Positions 1 through 12,731 of a stretch of DNA of 64,000 nt are shown here, one piece after another. Position numbers and translations under genes: made by a program. The stretch is from positions 10,736,903 to 10,800,902 of the forward strand of contig KL647288.1 in the NCBI GenBank assembly GCA_000727475.1, in the 5' to 3' direction. Each line of letters begins with the position of its first letter. Positions within the stretch are counted from its first letter, which is position 1. Source of the DNA: Sarcocystis neurona (taxonomy: Eukaryota; Apicomplexa; Conoidasida; Eucoccidiorida; Sarcocystidae). Under the pieces are notes generated by a model that did not search any database, had not been told where the DNA came from, and saw nothing but the letters and a program-made list of their open reading frames with translations.

Positions 1-483
1 AGGGAAGCAGTCATGCAGCCGTAGAACGGCCCACGATGGAGACTCGACGAGAAAGCCAGGCAGCCATGCAGTCGGAGAACGGCCCACATAGATGTGGTCG
101 CAAAGATGAGAACTACCTACTCGAATGATGCGCAGACCGCGTAGCGTAGCAAAAGGAAAGTGTTTCTCTTTTTTGAACAGAAAACAAAGAGCGCAAATGT
201 GGGAAGAGCGGTCTGTGTCAATTTATATCAGGTGCCAAGAAACACAACAGAGGTATTCGCTGGCTGCGGCGCGAAGAATAGTAGCAACGGAATGGTGCTG
301 AAGCAACACCGCAGCTTCTCTTGCAGAAAGGAGTAGCGCTGATGCCAGAAAAATTTTGGACAAACTGCGTTGCAGAAGGGCGACCAAGTGTCGTCCGCTG
401 CTCGGGCTATGTTGACAGGCACTTTACGAGGAAATTCACGAAAACCAAATTTCTGTGGACACACGCGGTGGGGAGGGGGAAGT

Positions 484-735
484 TATGTTCGTCAAAGACT
501 CATGTCTACTTCTGCTGCCGGCGCTGTTGGTGCTGCTTTTGCGGTTGCTGCTTCTGCTACTATTGCTGGGAGGGGTAGTGGTCCTGCTGCTGTTCCCGCT
601 GTTGGTGCCACTCATGTTGCTGTGCGTCGTTCGATGATGCTGCTGCAGTTGCGGAAGTTCTTGCTGTGGTTAATGCGGGTCTCTCTGCGGCTGCTGCTGC
701 TTTTGTTCGAGCTGCTGCTACTGCGTCCCTCGTGG
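484..735. repeat. Degenerate CTG/GCT trinucleotide island
   Basis: A run of imperfect tgctgctg units with many substitutions. It reads as poly-Leu/Ala/Cys on the plus strand and poly-Ala/Gln/Ser on the minus strand. It looks like an aged CAG repeat and does not appear to be part of a gene. Confidence 0.6.
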
Positions 736-1825
736 CAGCGGTGTCTGCGGCGCAGGTGGGCACCCGGTAGTAACGGTAATGCGGTGTTTTAGGACATAGG
801 ACATGATTTGCTTTTCGTACTGTGGCTACTTCGCCCCTCCCCGGACGAAATCTTGAGCATGTCTGAGCTTCAATTCTCCCGGTTAACGTCATGCAAGTAA
901 GAGCACGCAAACACATCAGGCGCTTCCACGGAGTACCACGTCTTTCTTGAAAAGCCGTTCGTCGTCTAAATGTCTGCTACCTTTCCACTCACATACAGGT
1001 ATACGTGATATATATATATGTAGTGTCGTCTCCTCCTTCAACCTCTCTATGCATGTCTTTAAAGTACTATGTTCAATACGTGTTTTCGGCGTGCATTACG
1101 CCCAGGTTCAGCACGCGTACAGTCGCAACGACAGTAATAACGCGGCAGCGGCTGCGAAGACATCTAATGTTTTTTAGGAGGACCCAAGATCTGGCGACAT
1201 TGAGACATCCTCTTCTGCATGGCTCGGAAGGAATTTTGCATGCTGTCTTGTTTGCGAAGAGGGGTGTAGACGATCGCCGCTTTTGGTGTCAGCTAGCAAG
1301 TGGACCTTCGCTCTCAGTTAGCCGGAGGAGGTGGGACTGAGCATGACGATAGAGATGCATAGGGCTCATCTCTGCCTTACGTTCGGGACACGGCGCAATT
1401 TTTTACGTAGCAGGAGGCTACGCAGATGTTGGGTGACCCTTTCGGGAATACCAGACCCTGCATAGGACCTGAAACAAGTCTACGTTGACAGTAGGAAGGT
1501 GAATGTAGTGTTCCGCTGTAACGGAGGGCACATCTTGGATCCTTGGTCAATTTTAAGCGTTTAATTCAGGTGTTAGTATTTTAGGGGGGCACGCCATGCG
1601 CGGAAGGTGGAAGATGTTAGTACCGTGTAAGGATTAGCAGCATATTAGCTGCGTTTTAGAGACGGAAAAAGTGCACTCATTCAGGTAGATAGACTGGCAC
1701 AAAGACTTATTAGCGTCGGAGAATTGTACGTGTACACCATGGAAAAGTTACACATTGTAAGTTACATCACTCGACTTCCAACGCAGTATAGACGAGCAAA
1801 TGCGCGGTGTCTACTCAGAGCTCCT

Positions 1826-1975
1826 TCGTGCTGCTGCTGCGATCGCTGCTGCTGTTGATGCTTCTGCTGTGGATGGTCCTCGTGCTGCTGCGGCTGTTGC
1901 CGGTGCTGCAGCAGCAGCTGCTGCTGCTGCCGAAGTCATTGCTGCGGCTGCTGCGCGTACCGCCGGTGCTTGACG
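1826..1975. repeat. CTG/CAG trinucleotide island
   Basis: Dense tgctgctgctg units with a few interruptions, including a near-pure stretch at about 1906-1931. No gene is attached to it. Confidence 0.7.
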
Positions 1976-2164
1976 GCGGCTGATAGCAGTGCTAGAGGTG
2001 CCCGACGCAAGGGGTTCACTTACGAATGTCGCTGTTTTCCTCCAAGGCTATTCTCGCAGTTTGGAAGTCTCACACAGTAAATTAGGCCATCTCCGCTCTA
2101 CCGGACAAGGGTGCCCTCGGGGAACTCTGCGCGCGTGTGTGAGGAGGAGGGTTTGAAGAGCGCG

Positions 2165-2430
2165 TGTCGCTTTTGTTGGTACTGTTGTCGCTGGTGTTGC
2201 TGTTGTGATTGTGTTCGTACCAATAATTCTAGCGTCAGTGCCACGACCCCGACTTCTGCGGTAATGCGGCTGCTGTTGATGCTGCTGTCGGCAGTAAGGG
2301 CTGATCTTTTTCTGCTCTTTTCACTACTACTGGTAACCGCACGGCACGTCTTAATGGTGCTGCTACCGGTGAAACGCCGCTGCTGCTCGTGTCGCTGCCG
2401 CGTCTGCCGCAGGTGGTCGGCCGGCGTACG
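2165..2430. repeat. Degenerate CTG/CAG island
   Basis: Imperfect tgctg/ttgctg units. The minus strand reads as Gln/Ser/Arg-rich protein (frame open about 2098-2442), typical of a decayed CAG repeat. There is no supporting splice or motif evidence for a gene. Confidence 0.5.
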
Positions 2431-5066
2431 AGAACGTTCCACACAACGGCTCCTTCTGATTAGGTTCTACGTTGTCAACAGGTGCAGTCATCTCGTTGGC
2501 AACCCCAGCGCAAGACGGTAGAACTTCACCTCGTGCGGGTAGCACCACGCACAGGGGGGGAGCAGTCACTCATCCTTCCTGCGGACGAAGATCTGCTCGT
2601 GTGTACGCGGAATTTGGTCTAGCACCATGTGGGGAACCGACACTGCTTTGTGAATGAACAGCCTACAATCTGTATGGAACCGGTTCGTGAAATGAATAGA
2701 TACACAGACATTGCCACTTACAGATGTTGTCCCATCGCTCCGGGTGGGGTGTTGCTTTTGTAAGTGGTCCTTTTTGCCTGTTTTACGAGTGATGATACTT
2801 CTGTCACTGAAACTGCATGTGTAGATCTGGCTCCCTCCCCGCTGCTACTACGCTGCCGGCGTGCTTCTGCCTCTACTAGGGTCCCCCAAACCTGTACTCG
2901 TGCTGACGTTGTTGCGTAGATTCGTTTGCTGCAAAAATTTCCTACTATTGCGCATTCGCTGCTGCTACTATTCGTCTTGATGAAGCTCCTTCCGGACGGT
3001 TATTGAAGCCACGACCGGAACGGTCACGCGTGCTGCGGCCGTTGGTGCAACTCCCTTTGCTAAGGTGGGAACGACACTTCACGGAGCGATATGCATCATT
3101 TCGTGCCTCACTTTGTATCTAATTGGCACCACTCATTAGAATTCCACTCATTAGAAGTCTTCTGTACACGTAGATCTCTCATGAGAACAATGCAGTGACC
3201 CGCCACCGTCTGAGGGAGTACAGAACCATGGAAGACGCCGTCACGTACCCTAATACAATATCAATGCATGCAATGAGGATGTGGCGAAGAATAAAGACGT
3301 GACAGGATTTACGTGGTCTCTTTCAACATAGTGGAACACCGTTATAGTATAAGGATCAAATACGCACGTGAACGTGCATAACCGCGGAACGAAATGCCAG
3401 TGGCGCACAGGTAGTCGATTGCTGACCGTGTAGTCAACATACACACAGGGGTAAGCGGTAGCTTGAAAGAGCACAGTTCAGACGCTAGCCTTCATCGAGC
3501 TGCGGCGCTTCGAGAACAGCGACGTGTGGCACTGCTGTCGACACTTCAGTCGATGATTGACCGGCTACACGGCTAGTAAAGATCTGCTGTTGAAAACGCT
3601 TGTGCGGGTGGATGAGAGGAAGTAGTTTTCAGAGGGCGAGAAGGCAGACTCTCACACAAGTCTGCTTCTGTACCGTTAGGCTTCATACATGCAGTGTGAT
3701 GTACTCGTATCACCTCTCCATGCATAAGACAATTACTGCATTCAGGAAAGTGTTATTCCTGTTTTTCTCTTGTGTTCGGCTTCTGAAGTAATTAACTGGT
3801 GTGTATTCGCCCTCGTTTATCTTTAGTAGATTCGACATTAGCTTTTGGCTATACAAAGTAGCTTCTGAGCCGCCTTAATAGAAGAGGGAGTTCATTTCTA
3901 CAGCGCCAGCACCGTCTCTGCAGAATGGTGGGCTCGTTGACGGTGCAGGACCTGGCAAGCCAAACGGTGGGCGTAGGGGTACAGGTCGTTAGCTGCGTGG
4001 CAGCCACAGATATGCAGATATTGAACACGTGCGCCTACGTGCTACTGCGCAGTCAATACCATGGTAGATGGCAGAGGGCATCGAACATTAACTACGAGCA
4101 GCCCCTGTCTAATTCAAGTACGACAGCAACTTGATTGTTTCCGAAGAAGTAGTCCAACTTGGCACAAGCCCACTGTACTCCTCCGTACGCTGCACCATAC
4201 GCACCAGCACGCGTGTGGAGGCGCACATCCGGGCACTTACCCCGGTACATGGGAGGAGAATGAACGTTGTATGCAGGAGTGCCGCGTGTACGTATACACG
4301 ATATCGCTGCATCTATTGTGAAAATGTAGATACGCGTCTACATCGCTTCTGCAGTTCCCTTTATGTACTGTACGGATTTGTAAATGTACGGGCCTGCGTA
4401 CTGTGTATGGTGACCTCTGTAGGTTACACATAGACGTGCCTACGTGTCTTATTTGTAAGCACTTGTTTCCATCTATCCGGAGGACGTACGTGTACACAGT
4501 AGCCTTCCTGATACCCGGTAAGTATCCGCACAGTCGACAACAACACACAGCCACCCTTCTATGTGTACTGGAACCTTTCAACATGAGGACGTACGACAGG
4601 TACATCCAGAGATAAAAAAAAAGAACGAACGCCAAGCCACGCGTTGTCTCAATGCCCTGTTCCTCTTTTTAAATGCGTCATCTCCGTTACTTCTTACACA
4701 CAGGATAGATACATAAGTTCAATCGAAACGTAAACAGACGACAAGAAACCTCATTTGATGATCTACAGCGTGCCCGTGGAAGAAAGTTGGCAGCTGTCGC
4801 TCTCCGCAGCTATTCAATACTGTGTACGCGGCTTTATCCTATCGTATCCACGTTAGGGCGGAACATTTTACCGCCGTGACTGTCAGCACACATTTGTCAC
4901 AGCGCGCGACGAACATCGACAAAAGTCTCCCAGAAGGGAGATTGACGGGGTTATCGTGGACGCTTGGGACAACCAGAAAGCCCGTCGACCAAAGGCGAGG
5001 TCTGAGGGCACGTCTGTCGCTGTACCACGTCGATGTAGTTGTATTTGCCTCGTGCACAGATATACG

Positions 5067-5248
5067 AACGTTCGCCACCTAATCAGCAGTCTCATGCCTC
5101 TTCGCCAGTCTTTGACCAAGGGCGCTCACTACCTTGTAAAATTCTTAAGCTTCTGCAAACGTTCGCCACCTAGTCAGCAGTCTCATGCCTCTTCGCCAGT
5201 CTTTGACCAAGGGCGCTCACTATCTTGTAAAATTCTTAAGCTTCTGCA
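5067..5248. repeat. 91-bp direct tandem duplication (two copies)
   Basis: The unit starting with the bases around 5067 (aacgttcgccacct...) is repeated at 5158. The second copy runs to about 5248, with only about two substitutions (aatcag/agtcag and tacctt/tatctt). The near identity implies a recent duplication. No coding role is evident. Confidence 0.85.
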
Positions 5249-6325
5249 AACAACAGCGTAGTCGTTCCTCAACAACGGTTCTGTCTTAAGTTTGAGAAGC
5301 ACGCTACTATTTGGGCCAACATGCAGGCGGAATGGAAACTGTTATTTAATGCTCCTTCGTGAACAAGCCGGACGAGAAACTGTCACGTCACACACGTGGC
5401 GAGGACACATGCCATAACTCATGAGCTCTCGGAGCTCAGCTGCACGTCGTCACAGCTCAGATAATCTTCGTTCATAGTGTGCTGAAGAGCCCTCTTCCTT
5501 CATCTGTGTCACCGCCCCTGTCAGCTGTTTACTTTGCAAAGCCGGCAACAACATGATACTGAATTCCAGTCAACGACACCATATATACACTGCAGTCGCG
5601 TCTAACCCGTCCTTACACTACTTTCAAGAAGTTTTTGACATCTCCAAGGCGTCTAATTTTTGCAATCATCAGGGCGGCGCACGGAGGCAGTGTGCGTGGA
5701 CACTATGACTGAATGGGATTTGCACCTCTGTGACAGTTCTCGGAGTCCGTATGCATCCACCTTTGTTTGTGTGCCACTGCCTTTGAATGTTTTCCTCTCT
5801 TTCCCGTTGTGGTTGCGCTGCTTACGTTCAAGTATTTTCTCTACGGTGACTTCACTGTCGTCGTTGCAGTGAGCAAGGGAACTTCGTGCGTGGTGTCTGC
5901 TTGCGTCGTATTGTGTACATCTTATTCCAGTACGTTCCTTTCCATGCGAATTTATTTCTTCTTGGAACCGTGGTGGACCGCATGCGTGCTTCATTGGTTC
6001 AGTAACGACGACCCTGCAGTTGAACTTCACTATCTTCTATAGGCCGTCTTCTGTCTGTCTCGGATACATCGCACTTACGGGCACGTGCGAGGGAGACTCG
6101 CGGGACCGCCAGGATGGATGGTTGGCAGTCAGTGCCGCGGCGCATAGCCCCAGATCCAACGCGCTAGCACCCCGCTGCCCCCGTGCCTCTCCCGGCATTT
6201 CTGTTACGTCAAAGAGACGAGGTTAGTTTTCCTCCCACCTTTTGAACTCACGTAAAGCGCACAGCGTGCCGCCACGGGGCGTGTTCCTACACTTTCGTAT
6301 GTGATTTCTCGTAAAGCTGTACTTC

Positions 6326-6451
6326 ATGTCGACGACTGGCGTCCATTTTCCAAGGTGGCTGGTTGTGCTCGCAGCACAACTGCTTATTGGAATATTTGTT
6401 TTGAACCTCTACTTTATCAGGAGAAGAAGCATGGAAGAGAGTACTGTTCAA
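6326..6451 (+). CDS. ICP gene, exon 1 (signal anchor)
   Basis: 42 codons from the ATG at 6326 to a GTAAGT donor at 6452, phase 0. It encodes a short polar head, a roughly 21-residue hydrophobic helix and a basic stop-transfer-like cluster. Confidence 0.75.
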
Positions 6452-8619
6452 GTAAGTTTTTCCTCCGAGAGGGCGTGCATGCTCCACTCTTTTGGTCCTT
6501 TAGCCGGTCCTGGTGCGTTATATGTTGGTCCCTGTGCCTGTCGTGGTGCCCGAAACTGTCTACCGTTTTACTTTAAGGAACGTAGCCCGCTGGTGACCAC
6601 AGGCGCGCGGAAATGTGAAATCTTCATCGCATGGCACACAGGTACTCCGTCAGAACGCGCCACTAACAAGTACTTGCAGCAGCATCTGCGTAGAATCATG
6701 CATGGCGGGACACAGCCGTTCTGCCCTCTGGCTGCTCTTCCTTCGAGGTCCATACCTAGCACCGGGAATCGCAGCTGACCGAACGTGCAGATTCCTGCAG
6801 GGATGAAAACGTAGTGTGTAATAGAGATTGATCAGCGCCATTTACCACTGTAGAGCACCGTGCACCACCAAATTTTTGCCCCGTTGCACAGTCACACCCA
6901 GGCACGTGCGTGCGTGGTGTCCGGCATCTTCCATATATTTTTGGTTGCCGGATCGTTGCATGTTTCCAGAGGAAGCATAGACTACGTGGCCTCGTTCCCA
7001 GACAGTGGAATACCACCACAGGTTTGACGTCTGTGCCGTCCGTACTTTCGGGGTTTTGACATAGCGGATGGCATCACTGTCAAAGTTCATTCGTCTCCTC
7101 GTGAGCACCAGTACAGCCCATGACTTGCACACGTAGGTATCTGTGAAAACGCGTATAGCCTGTGTTTCCGGTTTTTTTTTATTTAAAAAAAAAAAATTGT
7201 ACCACGTCCGATTTGTTTGCCGTTTTCCACCCCCCCATCCCCCCCTTCCTTCCGCGTGTGCTCGCGGGGAAAATCTACACACGCCACGCACATAATCGTT
7301 GTACACGCAAGTCCATTTGGACGCACGCGCACTGCAACACAGAACGCCTTCTCCCGTGCGGAACACACGTGCCTCATGTTGCAAATTTAACCCTTCCATA
7401 AAGGCGTGTTTTCTCTTTTTGTTCTGTTGCTTCTTCGTATAGAGGGTAACATTCGAAAGACTCGGAGGCACGGATTACCATGAATCAGAAACCACCATTG
7501 CAAGCCCGGGGAAGGCGGAGGTGAACATCCGCAGCAGTGCAGGGTCGGGGGGCTATGCGTTGATGGTACTTGATGTATTGAAAAATGACACAAATCGACC
7601 TACAGAAGCGGAGGTGCTGAAATTGCCTCCTGTGTCAGCGCCCGAACTGCAGAGGCGTCTCGAGAGTCCTGTGCAGAAGCACGGCGTCACTGCTGCCCGT
7701 CCCACCATCACGCGTACGTCACGGCACGTTTGTAGATGGTGCCCTGCGCAGAAGAGAACCACAGGGCGATGTGTAGACGGGCCTTTTAGTGAATTGTGCA
7801 AAATGTATGTCAAAGACGCTTTCATTCAAATCACTTCTTTGCTGTAAACACGCGGACGTGCCGGGTACAGATCGAGAAGCAGCAGCTCTAGCGCGGCCTG
7901 TCTTTATACTTCTGTCAGGGCAGCAGTCACCTGTGTTGCACGGACCAGTGACCACGTATTTTACAAGCAGGAGGAACAAGGCTTTGGACACACTTTTATC
8001 TGTCGTGGAGTTGTCCGCGTGGTGACGTGAGATTATTGACGTCCCCACTGCTCCTCGAACAAGAACGGAACGTACATTAATCCGTGGTCTTCCCCGTTTT
8101 TTGTAGGCAAAAATATGGGCGTACCCGCGCAAGCGCCGCCAAACGTATCCACCTACATAAATGTACGTATGTATACATATGTATATATGTGTATAGATGC
8201 ATACGCGTGTATACATGTATTTCTATGTCGGATACACTGCGCGTATATATTGCAAGATGCGCAAGGTCTGTACGTTTATGCAGGTACACGCATGTGTGCT
8301 GCGCAGTGATTCAAACTAAGATGCAGATACATATGTAGCGGGCACGGACACGCGTATGCTACCGTGTGTTTGTAGTTTTTATTACGTTTTTATCTCTTTG
8401 TGTATACATTTATACAGAGCTCCGACTTCACCTGCTTTCTTCTCCTCCGATGTGGTTTTCTGCGTAGATGTGGAGCCGCTCCCCGGCGCGCCTCAGATGT
8501 ATACTGGCACGATAGAGGTGAAGGAACCGGGGGAATACACTGTGGTGTACGTACAGCTGAGGCCCTGGGATCCGAAGGGACATAAAATTTACTACGTGGT
8601 GCACGTCCACGCAGACTGA
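6326..8619 (+). CDS. Chagasin-like inhibitor of cysteine peptidases (ICP, family I42), three exons
   Basis: This encodes a predicted 182-aa tight-binding inhibitor of papain-family (cathepsin L/B-like) cysteine peptidases. Exons are 6326-6451, 7443-7713 and 8468-8619, with junction phases 0 and 1 that agree, donors GTAAGT and GTACGT, and pyrimidine-rich tracts before both acceptors. Residues 11-31 are a hydrophobic signal-anchor helix followed by Arg-Arg-Arg. Residues 44-180 carry the chagasin fold pattern. The loop at SSAGSGGYAL (73-82) stands where NPTTGY is expected, LPGAP (137-141) where the GxGG loop is expected, and LRPWD (163-167) is the conserved RPW loop. About 50 residues separate the first two loops, longer than in chagasin, consistent with an insertion. 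Related inhibitors are known in other apicomplexans such as Plasmodium and Cryptosporidium. The family call is firm. Its activity is an inference because two of the three loops are divergent. Confidence 0.82.
7443..7713 (+). CDS. ICP gene, exon 2
   Basis: It starts after a long T/C-rich tract ending in tatag, in phase 0. It ends before GTACGT in phase 1. It encodes the first beta strands and the loop equivalent to NPTTGY, followed by a Pro/Glu-rich linker. Confidence 0.75.
8468..8619 (+). CDS. ICP gene, exon 3 (RPW loop, stop)
   Basis: The acceptor is gcgtag after a pyrimidine-rich tract. The exon completes the split His codon and encodes the LRPWD loop and final beta strand. It ends at TGA 8617-8619. 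Confidence 0.8.
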
Positions 8620-9560
8620 AGAGGTGGGGAAGAAAGAGAAGAAATGAGAGATTGAAGAGAGGGCGTTGCACAAGGATGAGGAAGAGGGGATGTTGAGGGA
8701 GTGGCAGTGTAGGATAGAGCGAGACAGAGAGAGGGATGTCGGGACGGAGACGCAGACGCAAGGTGGGCTCTGAGGAATGGAGAGAGAGCGTTGCTAGTGA
8801 AAGGAGGAGAGACACGAAGAGGGACGCGTGTGAAGCTGCAGCAGAGACAGGAAGGAGACAAGGTGAGAGGAACGGCAGAAGAAGGGGGAGACGACTGCGT
8901 CGTGAGAGCAGTCGCGGCAGCGTTAGCCGAACACCAAGAGGGAGGCAAGTTTTTCGAGGCGGCTGCAGAGAGAAAGGGAGAGAGCGAGGGGGGGCTGCAT
9001 GCGCAGAAAATCAGCAGAAAGACGTTAAGAAGGAGGGGCAAGTGAAGAAGTGGAAGAAGCAAAACATCGGGAGAAGGTGGACGGCGTGCACATTGTAGAC
9101 GAAGAAGCGGAACAGCAGCAGAAGAGAGAAATGCGTCTGCAGAGGAGCAGCAAGACATTGTGAAACTCGGGGTAGGAGAAATGGTGCTAAGGCAAGAGAA
9201 GAAGGCGAAGAAAAGATAAAACACTTGAGGGCTAAAGAAACATCGAGAAGAGGAGGAAACAGCAAGCGATGGTGTAGACTACAGCAGAAGAAAACACGCC
9301 GTGCGGATTTGAGAGCAGGACGGTACAGTAGGACGGAGCAGCGAAGAAATAAGAAAGCGGACGATGAGAGAAGTGCCGCTCTACGCACAGAACGGCAGCG
9401 GCAGCGAAGCGAGCATTTGAAGAGCCCGAGCGACGAAGAAGACAGGGAGACAGCGAGGCAGGAGGCTGCAGCTGGAACAGGAGGGAGGACGAGCCAAATG
9501 TCCTGGCGGGGGTATCTGTGAGCGAACTGGGAGACGGAGAAGCTGAAAGCGTACACCTCT
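8620..9560. repeat. Strand-asymmetric purine-rich block
   Basis: The plus strand is overwhelmingly G/A (gagagagaagaagg-type sequence) for about 0.9 kb immediately after the inhibitor stop codon. The minus strand is correspondingly pyrimidine-rich, which keeps long Ser/Leu/Phe-rich frames open (for example 9011-9778). I treat it as 3' UTR/intergenic DNA, not a gene. Confidence 0.6.
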
Positions 9561-10316
9561 TGCTTGGGCGAAGCTCGGGCGAGAGAAGCAGGCTGCTCCG
9601 TGACTTTTGATAGAGAGACACTGTTTTTCACGCTCCGTGAAGTGGCACCGCGTTCGCTACTGCGAGTTACGAGGTGGCGTCGCGACTCAGAGGCCCTCGG
9701 TTTACCAGCACGGTGCAGCAGCAGTAGGAAGAGGAGAGAGCAGGAGAAGCAGGTAGCAGCATGGACTAGCAGGTCCACTCAAGCAGATGGCATGCAGGGA
9801 CACATAAGGCATGTTCCTTGTAGGGCAAGGGTCTTCGCGGTTGTGCAGAAAATAACAAGAGATGGTACAGGCGGCGAGCAGCACACGTAAGACAGAAACG
9901 GACACCAGGGGGATTAACGTGGCCAGCGGTAACGTCTGCGGCGTCCATTCTTACTGATGCAAGTGCATAAGCGACGGCGGCGTATCTTCGAAAGTCGAAT
10001 GAAGAACGACAGCTTGCAGAGCAAGGATACCACGTTCAACTTTGACAGTCATAGTGAAAAAAAAAACAAGGGCTGCTCACGGCATAGCATCAGAGAAATA
10101 TAACACCGCCGGCTTCCTCCCCGGCTGCTTGTTTTGCGGCTTGTTTTGGCGAGACCTCCCAAAGAGGATGCAGGCACTTGAGCGAGACAAATGCACACGT
10201 ATCTATTTGTATATAAGCATCTCGGTTCGGAGGCGTACGCATATGACTGCAGTGGACATCTGCCTCATATATAGGAACGCATGTCTATGTATGTGCATGA
10301 ATCTATATGAGACAGG

Positions 10317-10440
10317 GAGAGAGAAACGGCGTATGTATATACATATACATATATATATGTATATATATATATGCAGAGAGAGAGGGCGACGGCGTATGTA
10401 TATGTATATATATACATAGAGAGAGAGAGACGGCGGCATG
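10317..10440. repeat. Compound tandem repeat of GAGAGA-ACGGCG-TATATA units
   Basis: Three copies of a unit made of a gagagaga block, then (a)cggcg, then a TGTATATA block start near 10317, 10376 and 10418, each about 40-60 bp long. The alternation of purine runs and TA runs is clear by eye. Confidence 0.65.
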
Positions 10441-12150
10441 TGTATATATGCGTCGCCATACACCCAGGCCTGCGTATCTGTCTCTACGCATGTACAAGTC
10501 CGTACGTTTTCGAGATGTGCGTGTAACTACGTGTGCGTTGAAGAGTCCACCTGCATGCAACACAATGCGAATTTCTTGGCGGAAGTCCATTCGTAAGTGT
10601 GGTGCTGTATACATGCACTTCGACGGTGATTCCTGCAAGATAAAATATACACGATTCCAATAGGAGGAAAGCAGTCTCCGCCTTAAGGTGGACAGGAGTC
10701 GTACAGCGTTGAAAAACCCGTGAGATTATTCTTGTTTTTGCTGAGACAAATTTAGCGTCTTTTTGAGCACACAGAAGCGATTTCCGTGATGCCCTTGGAT
10801 GCACACAACAGAGGTAGGCACGGAGAAACACCGGATATGATGAACGCAAAGTTCCTCCTTTGCGGTAATTTCGAAGGGACTCGAAGCACACGGAAGAGTG
10901 ACCGTCAGTATTAGCTGAAGTCTCTCTGCGTGAACTGGTGAGGAAGAGAGAAACGAGGTCACGTCTGCCGAGAGATCTTCACGGTGCGATTTTTTTTAGG
11001 AAGGCACCCGCTGTTATGAAAATAGGAGAAGCCGTTCTTTGCGTATTGAGCGACGGGCGTACCTCGAAGAAAAGGGTTCTTTCTGTTTTTGCAACACTCT
11101 TCGTTGCAGCACGGCACAAGTCAGAGACATATGCACATATCTACATATATATATATATACACGCCTATCTTTCTCAGGCTCTCTGTCTCCTCTCTCTATA
11201 TATATCTAACATAGAGACATATATGCGCACGCACATGCAGACGTGTCTGTATAGTGGTGGATTTTTCCTAATTAAAATCTAGATACACGATGGAAAAAAG
11301 ACGATTTGGTTGTCCCGGAGGAATCAGAGGGAAGTCATTCATTGAATTTAGTAGTAGTGGATTTTCCAGGTATCTATATACAAAGAGAGTGTATCACATG
11401 AGCAGAGCTAGACGCACGAGAAAATGCGTCTAGAAGTAAAACTCTAATAGGGGGCCATATGGCTATGCACATATATGCGTGTCAACAGTCTGTCTGTAGA
11501 CGTGTGAAGCTTGTTCCTATACACTTGGTAAAACCCCGTGCGACCACATAACGAGAGCAAAACTCGGCACTCCCCAACGGTTGTCCTCTTACACATAATA
11601 CACGTATGTATATATATATATATGTATATAAGCACACGCTGGCTCTACCCTCGTGTATCGTTCTGCACGTGTGTACACAGTAGCTCAACTCCGTAGCTAC
11701 CGATCTTTCACTGGACACATACGCACTCTTCCACTTACATCCCCGAATGTCGAAGTACCTCTCTGCACATTTGCCTGTAATGTCATCCATCGACGTACTG
11801 CACATCCGCATACCTATGTGCACATGTAGGCCTAAATACACATGTGCGTACGCGTGGGTACATTCTTTGTACATCTATATATATAATTGGCACACACACA
11901 CGCGTGTAGCTGCATATAGGCACAAACGTATGCACAGTGTACCACAAAGTTTATTAAAAAAAGCGTTAGTAGGCGCTCACTGTAGACTGCAGCAGTGCAC
12001 GTAGGTGCTCGTTTATACTGTCTGCGCCAGCTGTTGCCCCCCTGCTCCGCGGTACATACACGCGTCCCTTTACACATAGATATGCAGGCATTGTAATGTT
12101 ACTGACCTTACACCAAGGCGTACACTATGTGTATGCGTGTGCCCGTAGAT

Positions 12151-12197
12151 ATCCAGCAGCGTGTACATCTGTAATCTGTGATGCGTAGATGCTCATT
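12151..12197. repeat. 47-bp direct repeat, left gap flank
   Basis: The last 47 bases before the N run are identical to the first 47 after it (12732-12778). Confidence 0.95.
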
Positions 12198-12731
12198 NNN
12201 NNNNNNNNNNNNNNNNNNNNNNNNNNNNNNNNNNNNNNNNNNNNNNNNNNNNNNNNNNNNNNNNNNNNNNNNNNNNNNNNNNNNNNNNNNNNNNNNNNNN
12301 NNNNNNNNNNNNNNNNNNNNNNNNNNNNNNNNNNNNNNNNNNNNNNNNNNNNNNNNNNNNNNNNNNNNNNNNNNNNNNNNNNNNNNNNNNNNNNNNNNNN
12401 NNNNNNNNNNNNNNNNNNNNNNNNNNNNNNNNNNNNNNNNNNNNNNNNNNNNNNNNNNNNNNNNNNNNNNNNNNNNNNNNNNNNNNNNNNNNNNNNNNNN
12501 NNNNNNNNNNNNNNNNNNNNNNNNNNNNNNNNNNNNNNNNNNNNNNNNNNNNNNNNNNNNNNNNNNNNNNNNNNNNNNNNNNNNNNNNNNNNNNNNNNNN
12601 NNNNNNNNNNNNNNNNNNNNNNNNNNNNNNNNNNNNNNNNNNNNNNNNNNNNNNNNNNNNNNNNNNNNNNNNNNNNNNNNNNNNNNNNNNNNNNNNNNNN
12701 NNNNNNNNNNNNNNNNNNNNNNNNNNNNNNN
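12198..12731. other. Assembly gap (534 N)
   Basis: Run of N. The two flanks share an exact 47-base sequence, so the true gap may be zero or a tandem repeat rather than 534 bases. Confidence 0.99.

Larger units (their letters stand above)
1..6325. other. Gene-poor flank with degenerate CTG islands
   Basis: I see no supportable gene here. The stretch is mostly unique sequence broken by islands of imperfect GCT/CTG trinucleotides (about 484-735, 1826-1975, 2165-2430). Open frames through these islands exist on both strands, but they lack splice-site logic and recognisable motifs. A 91-bp tandem duplication is listed separately. The last few hundred bases (about 6040-6325) presumably hold the promoter and 5' UTR of the inhibitor gene that starts at 6326; no specific element could be identified. 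Confidence 0.5.

Noticed and set aside
9011..9778. 255-codon minus-strand frame
   Set aside because: Ser/Leu/Phe/Cys-rich translation of the complement of a purine tract; no splice sites or motifs.
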